A DNA stretch of 5,357 nt from Microcaldota archaeon (GTDB taxonomy: Archaea > Micrarchaeota > Micrarchaeia > Micrarchaeales > CABMGC01): NCBI GenBank assembly GCA_030040335.1, contig JASHTX010000060.1:1-5357 (forward strand), in the 5' to 3' direction. Below, one piece after another: positions 5,259-5,357 of the stretch (positions within the stretch are counted from its first letter, which is position 1; each line of letters begins with the position of its first letter). The position numbers were made by a program, and so were the translations under genes. Below the pieces are notes generated by a model. That model saw only the letters and a program-made list of their open reading frames with translations, was not told the DNA's origin and did no database searches.

Positions 5259-5357
5259 GTGCCCGGCAAAATACGCGGCCTCGCCTCGATTGAGATAGGC
5301 CTGATAGCAAAGGAACTGGGTCTGCTGGTAGGCGCATATTTCAAGAACTTCTACGAG
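5259..5357 (+). CDS. N-terminus of a probable NFACT/RqcH-like protein (cut by right window edge)
   Basis: Thirty-three codons are visible from GTG 5259, seven bases after the GGGP synthase stop. The pattern IRGLASIEIGLIAKEL then LLVGAYFKNFYE resembles the first helix and strand of the NFACT-N domain, which in archaeal members reads roughly as a short polar start, a helix ending in KEL, then LVGA/G, a basic residue and YE/YQ. NFACT/RqcH proteins bind stalled 50S subunits and recruit tRNA in ribosome quality control. The match is short and from memory, so another family is possible. The purine-rich AGAAGAGG at the end of the previous gene (5241-5248) could serve as ribosome binding site. The open frame continues to the window end, which supports coding. 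Confidence 0.5.
   Translation, partial: MPGKIRGLASIEIGLIAKELGLLVGAYFKNFYE

Overview
The window looks archaeal. It holds a geranylgeranylglyceryl phosphate (GGGP) synthase, which makes the sn-glycerol-1-phosphate ether bond of archaeal lipids, and an archaeal-type TruD. Its serine tRNA appears to carry a small intron at an unusual place. TATA-like boxes lie about 33-35 nt upstream of several starts, as in archaea that make short-leader or leaderless mRNAs. A mini-intron that forms only a relaxed splicing motif is known from crenarchaea and from ARMAN/Micrarchaeota-type DPANN archaea, which have broad-specificity splicing endonucleases. A lineage in that range is plausible, but the sequence alone does not settle it.

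Left side, mainly minus strand. Bases 1-395 are the start of a membrane-anchored family-2 glycosyltransferase that runs off the left edge. An AT-rich spacer separates it from a divergent tRNA-Ser(CGA) at 461-558, which has a perfect cloverleaf once a 12-nt intron is removed. Converging on the tRNA is an unrecognised alanine-rich helical protein (596-1282). Upstream of that, on the same strand, is truD (1395-2603), the tRNA pseudouridine-13 synthase. Each of these two minus-strand genes has its own TATA-like box.

Right side, plus strand. A nearly symmetric AT box at 2630-2642 separates truD from a tight operon. The operon is a divergent proline-dehydrogenase-like protein that has lost key active-site residues (about 2671-3492), an extended SDR epimerase/dehydratase-like enzyme (3494-4459), GGGP synthase (4460-5251), and the N-terminus of a probable NFACT/RqcH-like ribosome quality control protein (5259 to the right edge). 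Gaps are 1, 0 and 7 nt, so co-transcription is very likely. The three complete operon genes use ATA for about 85% of isoleucines, against about 45% in the minus-strand genes.

The observations most worth checking are the intron at position 30/31 of tRNA-Ser with an exactly spaced 4-bp splicing helix, the catalytically altered PRODH-like protein beside a lipid gene, and two genes whose best-supported start codon appears to be CTG.
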